This document shows positions 56,564-64,000 of a DNA stretch of 64,000 nt, piece after piece. The first letter of the stretch is position 1, and each line of letters opens with the position of its first letter. Under the pieces are notes generated by a model. That model made no database searches. It was not told the origin of the DNA and worked only from the letters and a program-made list of their open reading frames with translations. Origin of the DNA: Mycobacteroides chelonae CCUG 47445 (GTDB lineage: Bacteria > Actinomycetota > Actinomycetes > Mycobacteriales > Mycobacteriaceae); NCBI RefSeq assembly GCF_001632805.1, contig NZ_CP007220.1, forward strand, positions 4,464,001 to 4,528,000. The letters are read 5' to 3'. The position numbers and the translations under genes were made by a program.

Positions 56564-57435
56564 GACCCACCCTCGAGATCATGCGCACCGGCCCCCTCGC
56601 CCTGATCCAGGACCTCGGCCGCGTCGGCAAGGCAGCCATGGGGGTCGGCCGCTCCGGGGCAGCAGATCGCAAGTCACATTCGCTGGCCAACCGGTTAGTG
56701 GCGAACCCCGACCACCTGGCGACCATCGAGGTGACGCTGGGTGGCATGTCATTTCGGGTCTCCGGCGGTGATGCGGTGGTGGCGGTTACCGGTGCCGACA
56801 CCGATCCGTCCGTCAATGGAATTCCCTTCGGCACCAACAGCATTACCCAAGTTCAAAGCGGCGATGTGGTGTCACTCGGCGCACCGCTCAGTGGCCTGCG
56901 CAGCTACGTAGCCGTGCGCGGTGGAGTCAGCGTGGCGCCGGTGATGGGCTCGCGCAGCTTCGACATCCTGTCTGGCATCGGCCCCAAGCCGCTGCGCGCC
57001 GGGGACAGGCTGCCGGTCGGACCACGGTCCCCTTCCTTCCCGGAGATCGAGCAAGCACCGGTGGCCACCATGTCCGATGACATCGTCGAGCTCAAGGTGG
57101 TGCCCGGCCCGCGTGACGACTGGTTCGTCGATCCCGACGAGCTGACACACGGAAGCTGGGTCGTCTCCGATCGCAGCGACCGGGTAGGCACCCGGCTCAT
57201 CGGTAAGCCCCTAGAGCTATGCGACCCAGCGAGGCAGCTGCCGAGCGAGGGCGTGATCCGCGGTGCAATCCAGGTGCCACCCGGCGGCCAGCCCGTTATC
57301 CTGGGCCCTGACCATCCGGTGACCGGAGGCTATCCGGTCATCGGAGTGATCACCGATCAGGACGTGGATCTGGCCGCCCAGGTGCGGCCAGGACAAACCG
57401 TTCGGTTCCGCTGGTCAAGACCGCGCCTCAGCTAG
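56560..57435 (+). CDS. pxpC: 5-oxoprolinase subunit C (allophanate hydrolase subunit 2 family)
   Basis: The 291-residue partner of PxpB has [21 protein letters not shown] at its start and [23 protein letters not shown] at its end, as in KipA/PxpC. ATG lies in the pxpB stop. Ten bases before the aac(2') start, so the three are likely one transcript, as in M. tuberculosis. Confidence 0.92.
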   Translation: MRPTLEIMRTGPLALIQDLGRVGKAAMGVGRSGAADRKSHSLANRLVANPDHLATIEVTLGGMSFRVSGGDAVVAVTGADTDPSVNGIPFGTNSITQVQSGDVVSLGAPLSGLRSYVAVRGGVSVAPVMGSRSFDILSGIGPKPLRAGDRLPVGPRSPSFPEIEQAPVATMSDDIVELKVVPGPRDDWFVDPDELTHGSWVVSDRSDRVGTRLIGKPLELCDPARQLPSEGVIRGAIQVPPGGQPVILGPDHPVTGGYPVIGVITDQDVDLAAQVRPGQTVRFRWSRPRLS

Positions 57436-58625
<1,190 letters not shown>

Positions 58626-58669
58626 AGCGACGGTACCGACGCAATCTAAGAGAGCCTGAGAAAGCGGGA

Positions 58670-59362
58670 CTACCGGCCGGAGACGGCGCGTTCCTTACGG
58701 CGCAGGTACACCCGGATCGCAACGACAACGCCCACGATCAGTCCCCCCGTGGTGAGCATCGATACCACCGGGTTCACCGCCTGAACCACGTCGACGGAGA
58801 AGCTGTAGATGATCACCACCATCAGGGCACAGAACAGCAGGCTGAAGATCCCGCACCAGAAGCTGACAAGCACATGCAGGCGGTGGTACGAGCGTTGGTC
58901 CTCATCGGTCCAACCCTGTTCTTCGGCCAGTTTCTCCACGCCGCCGGGCCACAGTTTGGTGACCAGCAGCTCCGTCAGTGGTTTACCGATGAGGGCGCTG
59001 ACCAGGAAATAGGTGGCCAGCAACATGCCCGGCACCTCGTTGGTGACCTGCGACAACCGTGGGTCGCGGGTGAGCCACGCCATGATGAGGCTGACACCAA
59101 AGATGGGCACCACCAGCAGTGAGACCGGATCCAGGGTCCGCTTCCAGGCCATCTTCACCAACGCCTGAGTGGCCGATACCGCAGTCGCGGCCATGAGCGC
59201 GTGCAGCTCCGAGAAGCCTGCCAGGCGCAGTCCGAAGTAGGCGCATAGCGCGGGTCCGACATTGAGCAGCCCCTCGATCAAGAGCTGACGGGGCGAGATC
59301 CCGCTCTCGGTTTCGGGCTGCTCGGTGGACAGGGACACCGCGCGACTGTATCCGGTCGTCAA
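58670..59362 (-). CDS. membrane protein of the tandem VC0807-like family (copy 2)
   Basis: The 230-residue homologue has the conserved block CAYFGLRLAGFSELHALMAATAVSA and LIGKPLTELLVTKLWPG and SYHRLHVLVSFWCGI. The TTG start overlaps the copy-1 stop (TTGA), so the genes are co-transcribed; a GTG a few codons in is an alternative. No catalytic residues are recognisable. Confidence 0.78.
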   Translation of the reverse strand: MTTGYSRAVSLSTEQPETESGISPRQLLIEGLLNVGPALCAYFGLRLAGFSELHALMAATAVSATQALVKMAWKRTLDPVSLLVVPIFGVSLIMAWLTRDPRLSQVTNEVPGMLLATYFLVSALIGKPLTELLVTKLWPGGVEKLAEEQGWTDEDQRSYHRLHVLVSFWCGIFSLLFCALMVVIIYSFSVDVVQAVNPVVSMLTTGGLIVGVVVAIRVYLRRKERAVSGR

Positions 59363-60018
59363 GCTGCGGGCGAGTCGTACGTCATGCGCTGGAGGTAGCG
59401 CCGGATAACCACAATGATGCCGATGATCAGCCCCATTGTGGTCACCAGGGAGAAGATTTGGTTGACCGCCTGGGCGATGTCAACCGAGAAGCTGTAGATG
59501 ATGACGATCGATATTGCCGACAGCAACAAGCTGATGACACCACACCACAAACTCACGTGGACATGCATCCGGTGATACGAACGGAAGCTTTCCTGGGTCC
59601 AATGGTGTTCGGCCGCAATCTCTTCGATCCGTCCGGGACGAGCCTTCGCGATCATCAGCTCGGTGAGGGGCTTGCCGATGAGCGCACTTCCGACGAGGAA
59701 CAGCGATAGCAGGATGCCAGGAATGGTGTTGGACACCTGAGCCATACGCGCATCGGAGGTGACGAGCGCGATGACCAGACTGAGCCCGAAGTTGAACATC
59801 AGGAAGCCCGACAAAACGTCGAACTTGCGGTTCTTGATCACCTTGACCAACACCTGAATCGCGGCAACCACCGTGGCCGCGATCAACGCGTCAATCTCGG
59901 GCTGCCCAAACGCGCGCAGCAGGTAGTAGGTGCCGAGGGATGGCCCGGCGCTGGCAAGGACGTGCCGGAGCACGACGCGCGCTGATGCCTTCTGATTCTC
60001 TGCGGGCTGCTCGGGCAC
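59359..60018 (-). CDS. membrane protein of the tandem VC0807-like family (copy 1)
   Basis: The 219-residue first copy shares GTYYLLRAFGQPEIDALIAATVVAAIQVLVK, LIGKPLTELMIAKARPG and SYHRMHVHVSLWCGVISLLL with its neighbours. Its GTG start (60018) is about 190 bases downstream of a leftward TTGACA inside the inverted repeat at 60208-60223, so the run is probably controlled with the MspA/MarR operon. Confidence 0.78.
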   Translation of the reverse strand: MPEQPAENQKASARVVLRHVLASAGPSLGTYYLLRAFGQPEIDALIAATVVAAIQVLVKVIKNRKFDVLSGFLMFNFGLSLVIALVTSDARMAQVSNTIPGILLSLFLVGSALIGKPLTELMIAKARPGRIEEIAAEHHWTQESFRSYHRMHVHVSLWCGVISLLLSAISIVIIYSFSVDIAQAVNQIFSLVTTMGLIIGIIVVIRRYLQRMTYDSPAA

Positions 60019-60207
60019 GCGGCGAGGGTACCCGGCGAAACTGGGAAATCCACCGCATTACCTGCGGCGGGTTATCGGCTCGTCGCATCTCGTTTCGCGG
60101 CAGAAGGATACAAGCAGCACCCCCGCTAGGTAGATAGCTGCTAGACGCGGCTAACGCACAACACGATCGCCCGCCCGAACGTACGGCACACACGATACTC
60201 ACATGTT

Positions 60208-60223
60208 GTTTCCATGTCAACAA
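60208..60223 (-). promoter_or_regulatory. left copy of paired operator/promoter
   Basis: On the minus strand this is ttgttgacatggaaac, containing TTGACA; tatcgt lies 17 bases on, a possible -10. Imperfect dyad (TTGTT...AACAA) resembles a MarR half-site arrangement. Confidence 0.6.
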
Positions 60224-60349
60224 TTATGACCGGACCGACTCCGGCAGGCGAGGCGTATGCATCAGACATGGCGCCGAACATCGCGAAAAGGGGCCCGACT
60301 TCTCGGCGTGCGCAAGATTATTCATGCACGTCACGACTGTAAATAGATT

Positions 60350-60382
60350 TTGTTGACATGGAAACTTATTTCTGGTTACGCT
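60350..60382 (+). promoter_or_regulatory. right copy of paired operator/promoter driving mspA
   Basis: TTGACA (60353-60358) and TACGCT (60377-60382) are 18 bases apart, and the TTGACA is inside the repeat. A repressor bound here would block the promoter. The marR gene at the end of the operon is the candidate. Confidence 0.65.
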
Positions 60383-60491
60383 AGGTCCGCACACCAGGGC
60401 GGCGATCGGTAACAGACCTGTGGCCGCCGATCCCCGCCCGCCACACACTTCATCTCCACAGTCGATACACCACACACAAGGAGCATCTCGC

Positions 60492-61175
60492 ATGGTCGAC
60501 TCCGCACGAAAATCCGGTGCTAGAAAATTTGCTATAGAAGTCCGAGCGGTCACTCTCACGCTCCTGGGGACCGCACTCATCGCCGCTACACCCGCAATCG
60601 CACGTGCCGACATCACCGGCATGGCGCCGCAATCCAGCCAACGAACCACTGTCGATGGCTGGAATCTGGCCCTTGCCCTGTCTGGCGAGTCGATCAATGC
60701 GGTGCCCAACCTCGCGAGTGCCCAGAATTCGCGAGAAGCGTTTGTGACACTGTCGGCTGAGGCGACCATTGGAGGGACTGGTGGGAATCCAGTCTCAGCG
60801 GCCAACTTCACGGCCGGATATCAAGTCGGCTGCCAAATTGATGTGTCTCAGGGCCTCCAGATCGGAGGCACCGGCCAGCTCGGCGGCTCGCTGGGCACCA
60901 ACATCAGCGCACAGCCTGGAATCCAAGCCGGGGGAAGCGGCTCAATCGGGGGCTTCTTGCAGACCAACTTGCAGCCGGGGGTGATCACCACCCTGCCCAT
61001 GGGCAGCATGCCCATCACCAAAAAGATTGGGCGCCTTGATATGCAAGATGTACACCTGAAAGTAGATGCCTGCGGTGGGCCAGTAACAATCCGCTCGTAC
61101 GCGACCCTCGCCGTCGCAACCGATATTCAACAAACCCAGCTCTCCGTCTACGGCGACCCGTTCGTCCTGCGGTAA
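60492..61175 (+). CDS. MspA-family porin-like protein
   Basis: ATG 60492 follows AAGGAG. An N-terminal Sec signal (LTLLGTALIAATPAIARA) precedes a Gly/Ser/Thr-rich beta barrel with GYQVGCQIDVSQGLQIGGTGQLGGSLG, the MspA signature. The product should form or resemble an outer-membrane channel for small hydrophilic solutes. The small secreted protein and MarR genes downstream follow at 30- and 7-base gaps and are likely co-transcribed. Confidence 0.88.
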   Translation: MVDSARKSGARKFAIEVRAVTLTLLGTALIAATPAIARADITGMAPQSSQRTTVDGWNLALALSGESINAVPNLASAQNSREAFVTLSAEATIGGTGGNPVSAANFTAGYQVGCQIDVSQGLQIGGTGQLGGSLGTNISAQPGIQAGGSGSIGGFLQTNLQPGVITTLPMGSMPITKKIGRLDMQDVHLKVDACGGPVTIRSYATLAVATDIQQTQLSVYGDPFVLR

Positions 61176-61205
61176 ATTGCCATCCATCGATCATGAAAAG
61201 TTGAG

Positions 61206-61541
61206 ATGAGAACAATGCCAGCACTCCGCCACCGCCCACTGCGGCAGCTGATCATCGGCGCCGTGACACTTCTCGGCGCAATATCGAATTCTATTGTCGC
61301 GCAGGCAGATCCTCCAATCGCTCCGCCAGCGCCGCCAATCATAGGACCTCTCCAATACGGCCCTCCCGGCTACCCCGCCGCCATCGGCATTCCACTGATT
61401 CCCGCTGCGAGATCCGGGGTTTCGACGTCTGCAGATACCCTCAGCCCGACCCCCGGAGGGCGCACCCAAGCCCCCAGCGGCATCTCAGGAGTGCAGATCG
61501 CCGCCGACGTGCTCAACCCAACGCCGACTAATCTGCCGTAG
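61206..61541 (+). CDS. small secreted Pro-rich protein
   Basis: The 111-residue product has a clear signal peptide (LIIGAVTLLGAISNSIVAQA) and a mature part rich in Pro, Gly and Ala (PPAPPIIGPLQYGPPGYPA), with two copies of a VSTSADTLSPTP/VQIAADVLNPTP-like motif at its end. No family is recognised. It sits between the porin and marR genes and may work with the porin. ATG 61215 is an alternative start. Confidence 0.7.
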   Translation: MRTMPALRHRPLRQLIIGAVTLLGAISNSIVAQADPPIAPPAPPIIGPLQYGPPGYPAAIGIPLIPAARSGVSTSADTLSPTPGGRTQAPSGISGVQIAADVLNPTPTNLP

Positions 61542-61548
61542 AAAGCCG

Positions 61549-62019
61549 GTGTCATTGATGAAAAACTCACTTCTGGGCATGGACGAGAACGAAGAGCGGG
61601 CATGGCGTGGCCTTGTCTTGTTACACCACAAGCTATTCAGCCATCTCGAGCGCGAACTCATCCGGCGAAACGGGTTATCAGAACCTGATTTCGCGGTCCT
61701 CATGGAGCTGCTCGACGCTCCCGAAGAGCGCATTCGCTTCAGCAATCTGCGCGACAACCTCGGATGGCAAAAGAGTCGACTGTCCAAGCAGATATCGCGC
61801 ATGGTTTCACGGGGACTCGTTGAGAAACTGGCCATCGACTCCGACGGCAGGGGTGTGCTCATCGCTCTAACCCCAGAAGGACAAGGGACAATCCTCGGCG
61901 CCATTCCCAGGCATTACCAGGATGTGCGCCAATGGTTTATCGATTCGCTCTCCAGCGATCAGCTGGAGAGCATCGCACAGTCCTCACAGGCAATCCTGGC
62001 CAACCTCCCCGCGGAGTGA
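61549..62019 (+). CDS. MarR-family regulator
   Basis: The 156-residue protein has a MarR winged helix (RFSNLRDNLGWQKSRLSKQISRMVSRGLVEKLAIDSDGRGVLIALTPEG) and N- and C-terminal dimerisation helices. It is the last gene of the mspA operon, and the paired repeats over both divergent promoters are its plausible sites. Start GTG 61549 or ATG 61558. Confidence 0.88.
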   Translation: MSLMKNSLLGMDENEERAWRGLVLLHHKLFSHLERELIRRNGLSEPDFAVLMELLDAPEERIRFSNLRDNLGWQKSRLSKQISRMVSRGLVEKLAIDSDGRGVLIALTPEGQGTILGAIPRHYQDVRQWFIDSLSSDQLESIAQSSQAILANLPAE

Positions 62020-62092
62020 CTAGCGCGGCCCACGGACTCACCTATATTCCGCGTGCCACCTAGGACCTGTTCACCCTGGGCGTACGGAAATC

Positions 62093-62119
62093 GGAACTTT
62101 AGCGCGAGTCACTCAAGTT
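62093..62119 (+). promoter_or_regulatory. HAIR (HspR) element and SigE/SigH-like promoter of hsp20
   Basis: CTTTAGC-N7-ACTCAAG (62097-62117) matches HAIR consensus CTTGAGT-N7-ACTCAAG at 12 of 14 positions with exact spacing. GGAAC (62093-62097) and GTT (62117-62119) are 19 bases apart, the pattern of SigE/SigH promoters. Confidence 0.7.
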
Positions 62120-62170
62120 TGTACGTGTGACGGCCGGTTGAGACTCCGGCCCCGTAGAAGGAGACACGCT

Positions 62171-62599
62171 ATGAGCAATCTGGTTTGGACACGCCGCAGC
62201 CCGTTCGCCGAGTTCGACGCGCTGGTGCGTCAGTCCTTCGGCCCGGCCACCAGCTGGCCCACCCCTGGTTTCGTTCCGTCAGCTGAAGTGGTCAAGGACG
62301 GCGCAGACGCACTGGTCCGTCTGGACTTACCCGGCGTCGACGTCGACCAAGACGTCACGGTCGAGGTCGAGCGCGGCAAGTTGGTGGTATCCGGTGAGCG
62401 TCGCGATGCACGCGCCGAACAAACGGAAGGACGCGTACTGCGCGAGGTCCGCTACGGCACGTTCCGTCGCACCTTCACATTGCCCACCCATGTGACGGGT
62501 GATGCGATCTCGGCGAGCTACGACGCCGGCGTGCTGACCGTCAAGGTCGCCGGCGCCTACGCAAACGCCGAGGCGCAGAAGATCGAGATCACCAAGTAA
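62171..62599 (+). CDS. hsp20: small heat-shock protein Hsp20 (Acr2-like)
   Basis: The 142-residue protein has the alpha-crystallin domain (residues about 37-130, with DALVRLDLPGVDVDQDVTVEVERGKLVVSGERR and YDAGVLTVKVAG) and N-terminal SPFAEFDALVRQSFGP. It holds unfolding proteins in soluble form. ATG 62171 has AAGGAG upstream. The HAIR-like and SigE/SigH-like elements, as in M. tuberculosis acr2, indicate heat and envelope-stress induction. Confidence 0.92.
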   Translation: MSNLVWTRRSPFAEFDALVRQSFGPATSWPTPGFVPSAEVVKDGADALVRLDLPGVDVDQDVTVEVERGKLVVSGERRDARAEQTEGRVLREVRYGTFRRTFTLPTHVTGDAISASYDAGVLTVKVAGAYANAEAQKIEITK

Positions 62600-62612
62600 T
62601 CGGCAGGCCGAG

Positions 62613-62648
62613 AAGGGAAGTCCGCACTATCCGGCGCGGGCTTCCCTT
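62613..62648. terminator. bidirectional stem-loop between hsp20 and desaturase
   Basis: aagggaag (62613-62620) pairs with cttccctt (62641-62648), followed by T residues. It overlaps the desaturase stop and lies 14 bases past the hsp20 stop, so it can end both convergent transcripts. Confidence 0.6.
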
Positions 62649-63595
62649 TTCTTCGCCTCACGGGCCAGCATGCGGTCGCGCTGCTCTTCGAACTTAATGA
62701 CTTGGCGCTTAAGGTCTTCCACGTACGCGGCGAGCTGCTCGCGTCGCTGCTCTCCCTTGGCACTGAAATCACTGCGATCGAAGATCCGCCACTTCCGTAG
62801 ATTCGGCGTGACAACCTCTTCGAGATGCTGGCGGGGGTCGTAAATGCCGTGTTTGGCCATCAGCACACCATTACGGCGGAAGTTCGGCATGCCCTGTCCG
62901 GGCATGCGGAAGTTCTCGATTACCGCGGCAATCGCCTCCAACGCCTGATCTGGCACGAGATCCAGTGCGGCACTGCACATATTGCGATAGAAGATCATGT
63001 GCAAGTTCTCGTCGGCGGCGACACGTTGCAGCATCCGGTCCGCGACGGGGTCGTCGCACACCTTGCCGGTGTTGCGGTGACTGACGCGGGTAGCCAGTTC
63101 CTGCAAGGTGGTGTACGCGACCGAGAGCAGGAAATCAGTCTTGTGTACCGACTCTTCCTCGTCGGTGGGGTTAAAGCCTGCGGTCATGTGTTCCATGCGC
63201 GCCCGCTCCAACGCCACCGGATCTACACCCCGCGTCACAACCAGGTAGTCGCGAATGACGATGCCGTGCCGGTTCTCCTCGGCAGTCCAACGCCCCACCC
63301 AGGTTCCCCAGGCACCATCGAGACCGAAGTACTGGGCCGCCTGACGGTGGTAGGACGGCAGGTTGTCCTCGGTAAGCAGGTTGGTGATCATCGCCGCCTT
63401 GGCAACCTCGCTCAGCTGTGACTGCTCCGGGTCCCAGTCGTCGCCGCCCATCTGCGCAAAATTACGACCGCGTTCCCAGGGAACGTAGTCGTGCGGATGC
63501 CACTCCGTGGCCACCGACAAATGACGGTTAAGGTTGGCTTCAGCAACGGGTTCCAACTCGCTGAGCATCTCAAGGTCGGTCAACTCTCTTGACAT
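62627..63595 (-). CDS. acyl-[ACP] desaturase (DesA1-like)
   Basis: The 322-residue di-iron protein has TAEENRHG and ADENLHM as the two E-x2-H motifs, with LTEDNLPSYHRQAAQYFGLDGAWGTWVGRWT as in DesA1. It should introduce a double bond into acyl-ACP on the way to mycolic acids or unsaturated lipids. MSREL at 63595 is chosen for AAGGACAAGG upstream; the frame continues 12 codons further. Confidence 0.9.
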   Translation of the reverse strand: MSRELTDLEMLSELEPVAEANLNRHLSVATEWHPHDYVPWERGRNFAQMGGDDWDPEQSQLSEVAKAAMITNLLTEDNLPSYHRQAAQYFGLDGAWGTWVGRWTAEENRHGIVIRDYLVVTRGVDPVALERARMEHMTAGFNPTDEEESVHKTDFLLSVAYTTLQELATRVSHRNTGKVCDDPVADRMLQRVAADENLHMIFYRNMCSAALDLVPDQALEAIAAVIENFRMPGQGMPNFRRNGVLMAKHGIYDPRQHLEEVVTPNLRKWRIFDRSDFSAKGEQRREQLAAYVEDLKRQVIKFEEQRDRMLAREAKKREARAG

Positions 63596-63850
63596 TTCAC
63601 CTTGTCCTTCGCGTTGGAACCCCGAGCCCACGCACAGGGTAACTTATCTGAGCAATGCTTTAAGGCGCATGTCAGCCACGACTGATTGCCTGCAACTTCC
63701 ACCCCGACCACACCGCCGGACGGGTCACCATGCCTGTTTCGTCCCCCACAGCTGGGCAACGGCTTACTACAGACCCGATATTCGAACCGGCTTCGCTGCA
63801 CCATAACCCGATGAGAGCAACATCACTAACTCGGCCGTGTCGCATCGCCC

Positions 63851-64000
63851 TCACGCCGAGGAATCGCCGCCCGAGTCCAACATCGGGGCCAGGTAATCCA
63901 GTGCGAACCGGCGCGCCTGTTCCTCGGTCTCGAGCCCAATGGCGGTCTGCCTCGTAAGAATCAAGGACAGGGCAATACGTATGTGCAACTCGGCGACCGT
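63851..64000 (-). CDS. C-terminal end of a TetR-family regulator (cut by window edge)
   Basis: The last 49 codons (LHIRIALSLILTRQTAIG...RRFALDYLAPML) resemble the C-terminal helices of TetR regulators. The start and HTH lie beyond the window, so the family call rests on this tail only. Confidence 0.6.
   Translation of the reverse strand, partial: TVAELHIRIALSLILTRQTAIGLETEEQARRFALDYLAPMLDSGGDSSA

Larger units (their letters stand above)
60019..60491. other. divergent regulatory region with paired 16-base inverted copies
   Basis: gtttccatgtcaacaa (60208-60223) and its exact reverse complement ttgttgacatggaaac (60350-60365) carry TTGACA -35 boxes pointing away from each other. No gene is supported in the rest; the frame on the minus strand at 60224-60811 is a shadow of the MspA gene. 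Confidence 0.7.

Noticed and set aside
60224..60811. 195-codon minus-strand frame over the mspA promoter
   Set aside because: Starts inside the paired repeats and runs antisense to mspA; no domain.

Overview
The window is chromosomal DNA of a rapidly growing mycobacterium. The best fit is the Mycobacteroides abscessus/chelonae group, but the species cannot be fixed from the sequence. The reasons are the GC-rich coding, a TetR-linked MmpS/MmpL pair, an MspA-family porin, many FadD/FadE/SDR/TetR genes, an aac(2') aminoglycoside acetyltransferase, and gene neighbourhoods that match remembered Mycobacterium tuberculosis blocks: PolD2/FadD2/FadE6 (Rv0269c-Rv0271c), FecB2-PxpBC-AAC(2') (Rv0262c-Rv0265c) and an HspR-type Hsp20 (Rv0251c). 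No insertion sequence, CRISPR array or rRNA was found.

Layout. 0-5.8 kb: a Tat-exported arylsulfatase, a NUDIX hydrolase and a secreted phosphodiesterase/alkaline-phosphatase-like protein with a long disordered Ser/Thr/Pro/Ala segment. 5.8-14.3 kb: a large LuxR (LAL/MalT-like) ATPase regulator, an HtrA protease, and mmpS-mmpL divergent from a TetR gene with an inverted repeat between them. 14.4-18.1 kb: a small accessory island next to tRNA-Gly(CCC). It holds an HNH endonuclease, a C5-cytosine DNA methyltransferase, a Vsr endonuclease and the frameshifted tail of a tyrosine integrase. The shared methyltransferase/vsr promoter contains a perfect mycobacterial LexA (SOS) box. 18.3-24.2 kb: a lipase-like hydrolase, a SAM methyltransferase, a polyprenyl-phosphate sugar transferase, and an MpaB-family protein with its TetR.

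24.2-36.8 kb is a lipid and xenobiotic catabolic district: a VOC protein and TetR around a perfect operator, followed by hydrolase, hydroxyacid dehydrogenase, SDR, FadE6 and hydrolase. Opposite these lie SRPBCC, a saccharopine-dehydrogenase-like reductase and FadD2, with the primase-polymerase PolD2 divergent. 36.9-38.9 kb has a perfect CRP site upstream of a three-gene membrane operon with cytochrome-oxidase subunit III and IV-like proteins but no catalytic subunit. 38.9-44.2 kb is an oxidative cluster: MerR, a Baeyer-Villiger-type monooxygenase, a ferritin-like di-iron protein, an SDR, and a divergent [2Fe-2S] flavin reductase across an 11-bp-arm inverted repeat. 44.2-50.0 kb is a maoC-citE-fadD-acyl-CoA synthetase operon with a divergent IclR gene, plausibly for itaconate/leucine-type CoA catabolism. 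50.0-53.7 kb has lysG/lysE and an operon of DUF4334 protein, zinc alcohol dehydrogenase and TetR with its own operator.

53.8-58.0 kb carries the iron-siderophore-type lipoprotein, a queuosine-precursor transporter, 5-oxoprolinase subunits and AAC(2'). 57.8-61.9 kb holds three tandem paralogous membrane proteins facing an MspA porin-small secreted protein-MarR operon. Two 16-bp inverted copies of one sequence lie over the divergent promoters. The window closes with Hsp20 under a HAIR/SigE-H-like promoter, a DesA-type acyl-ACP desaturase and a truncated TetR.
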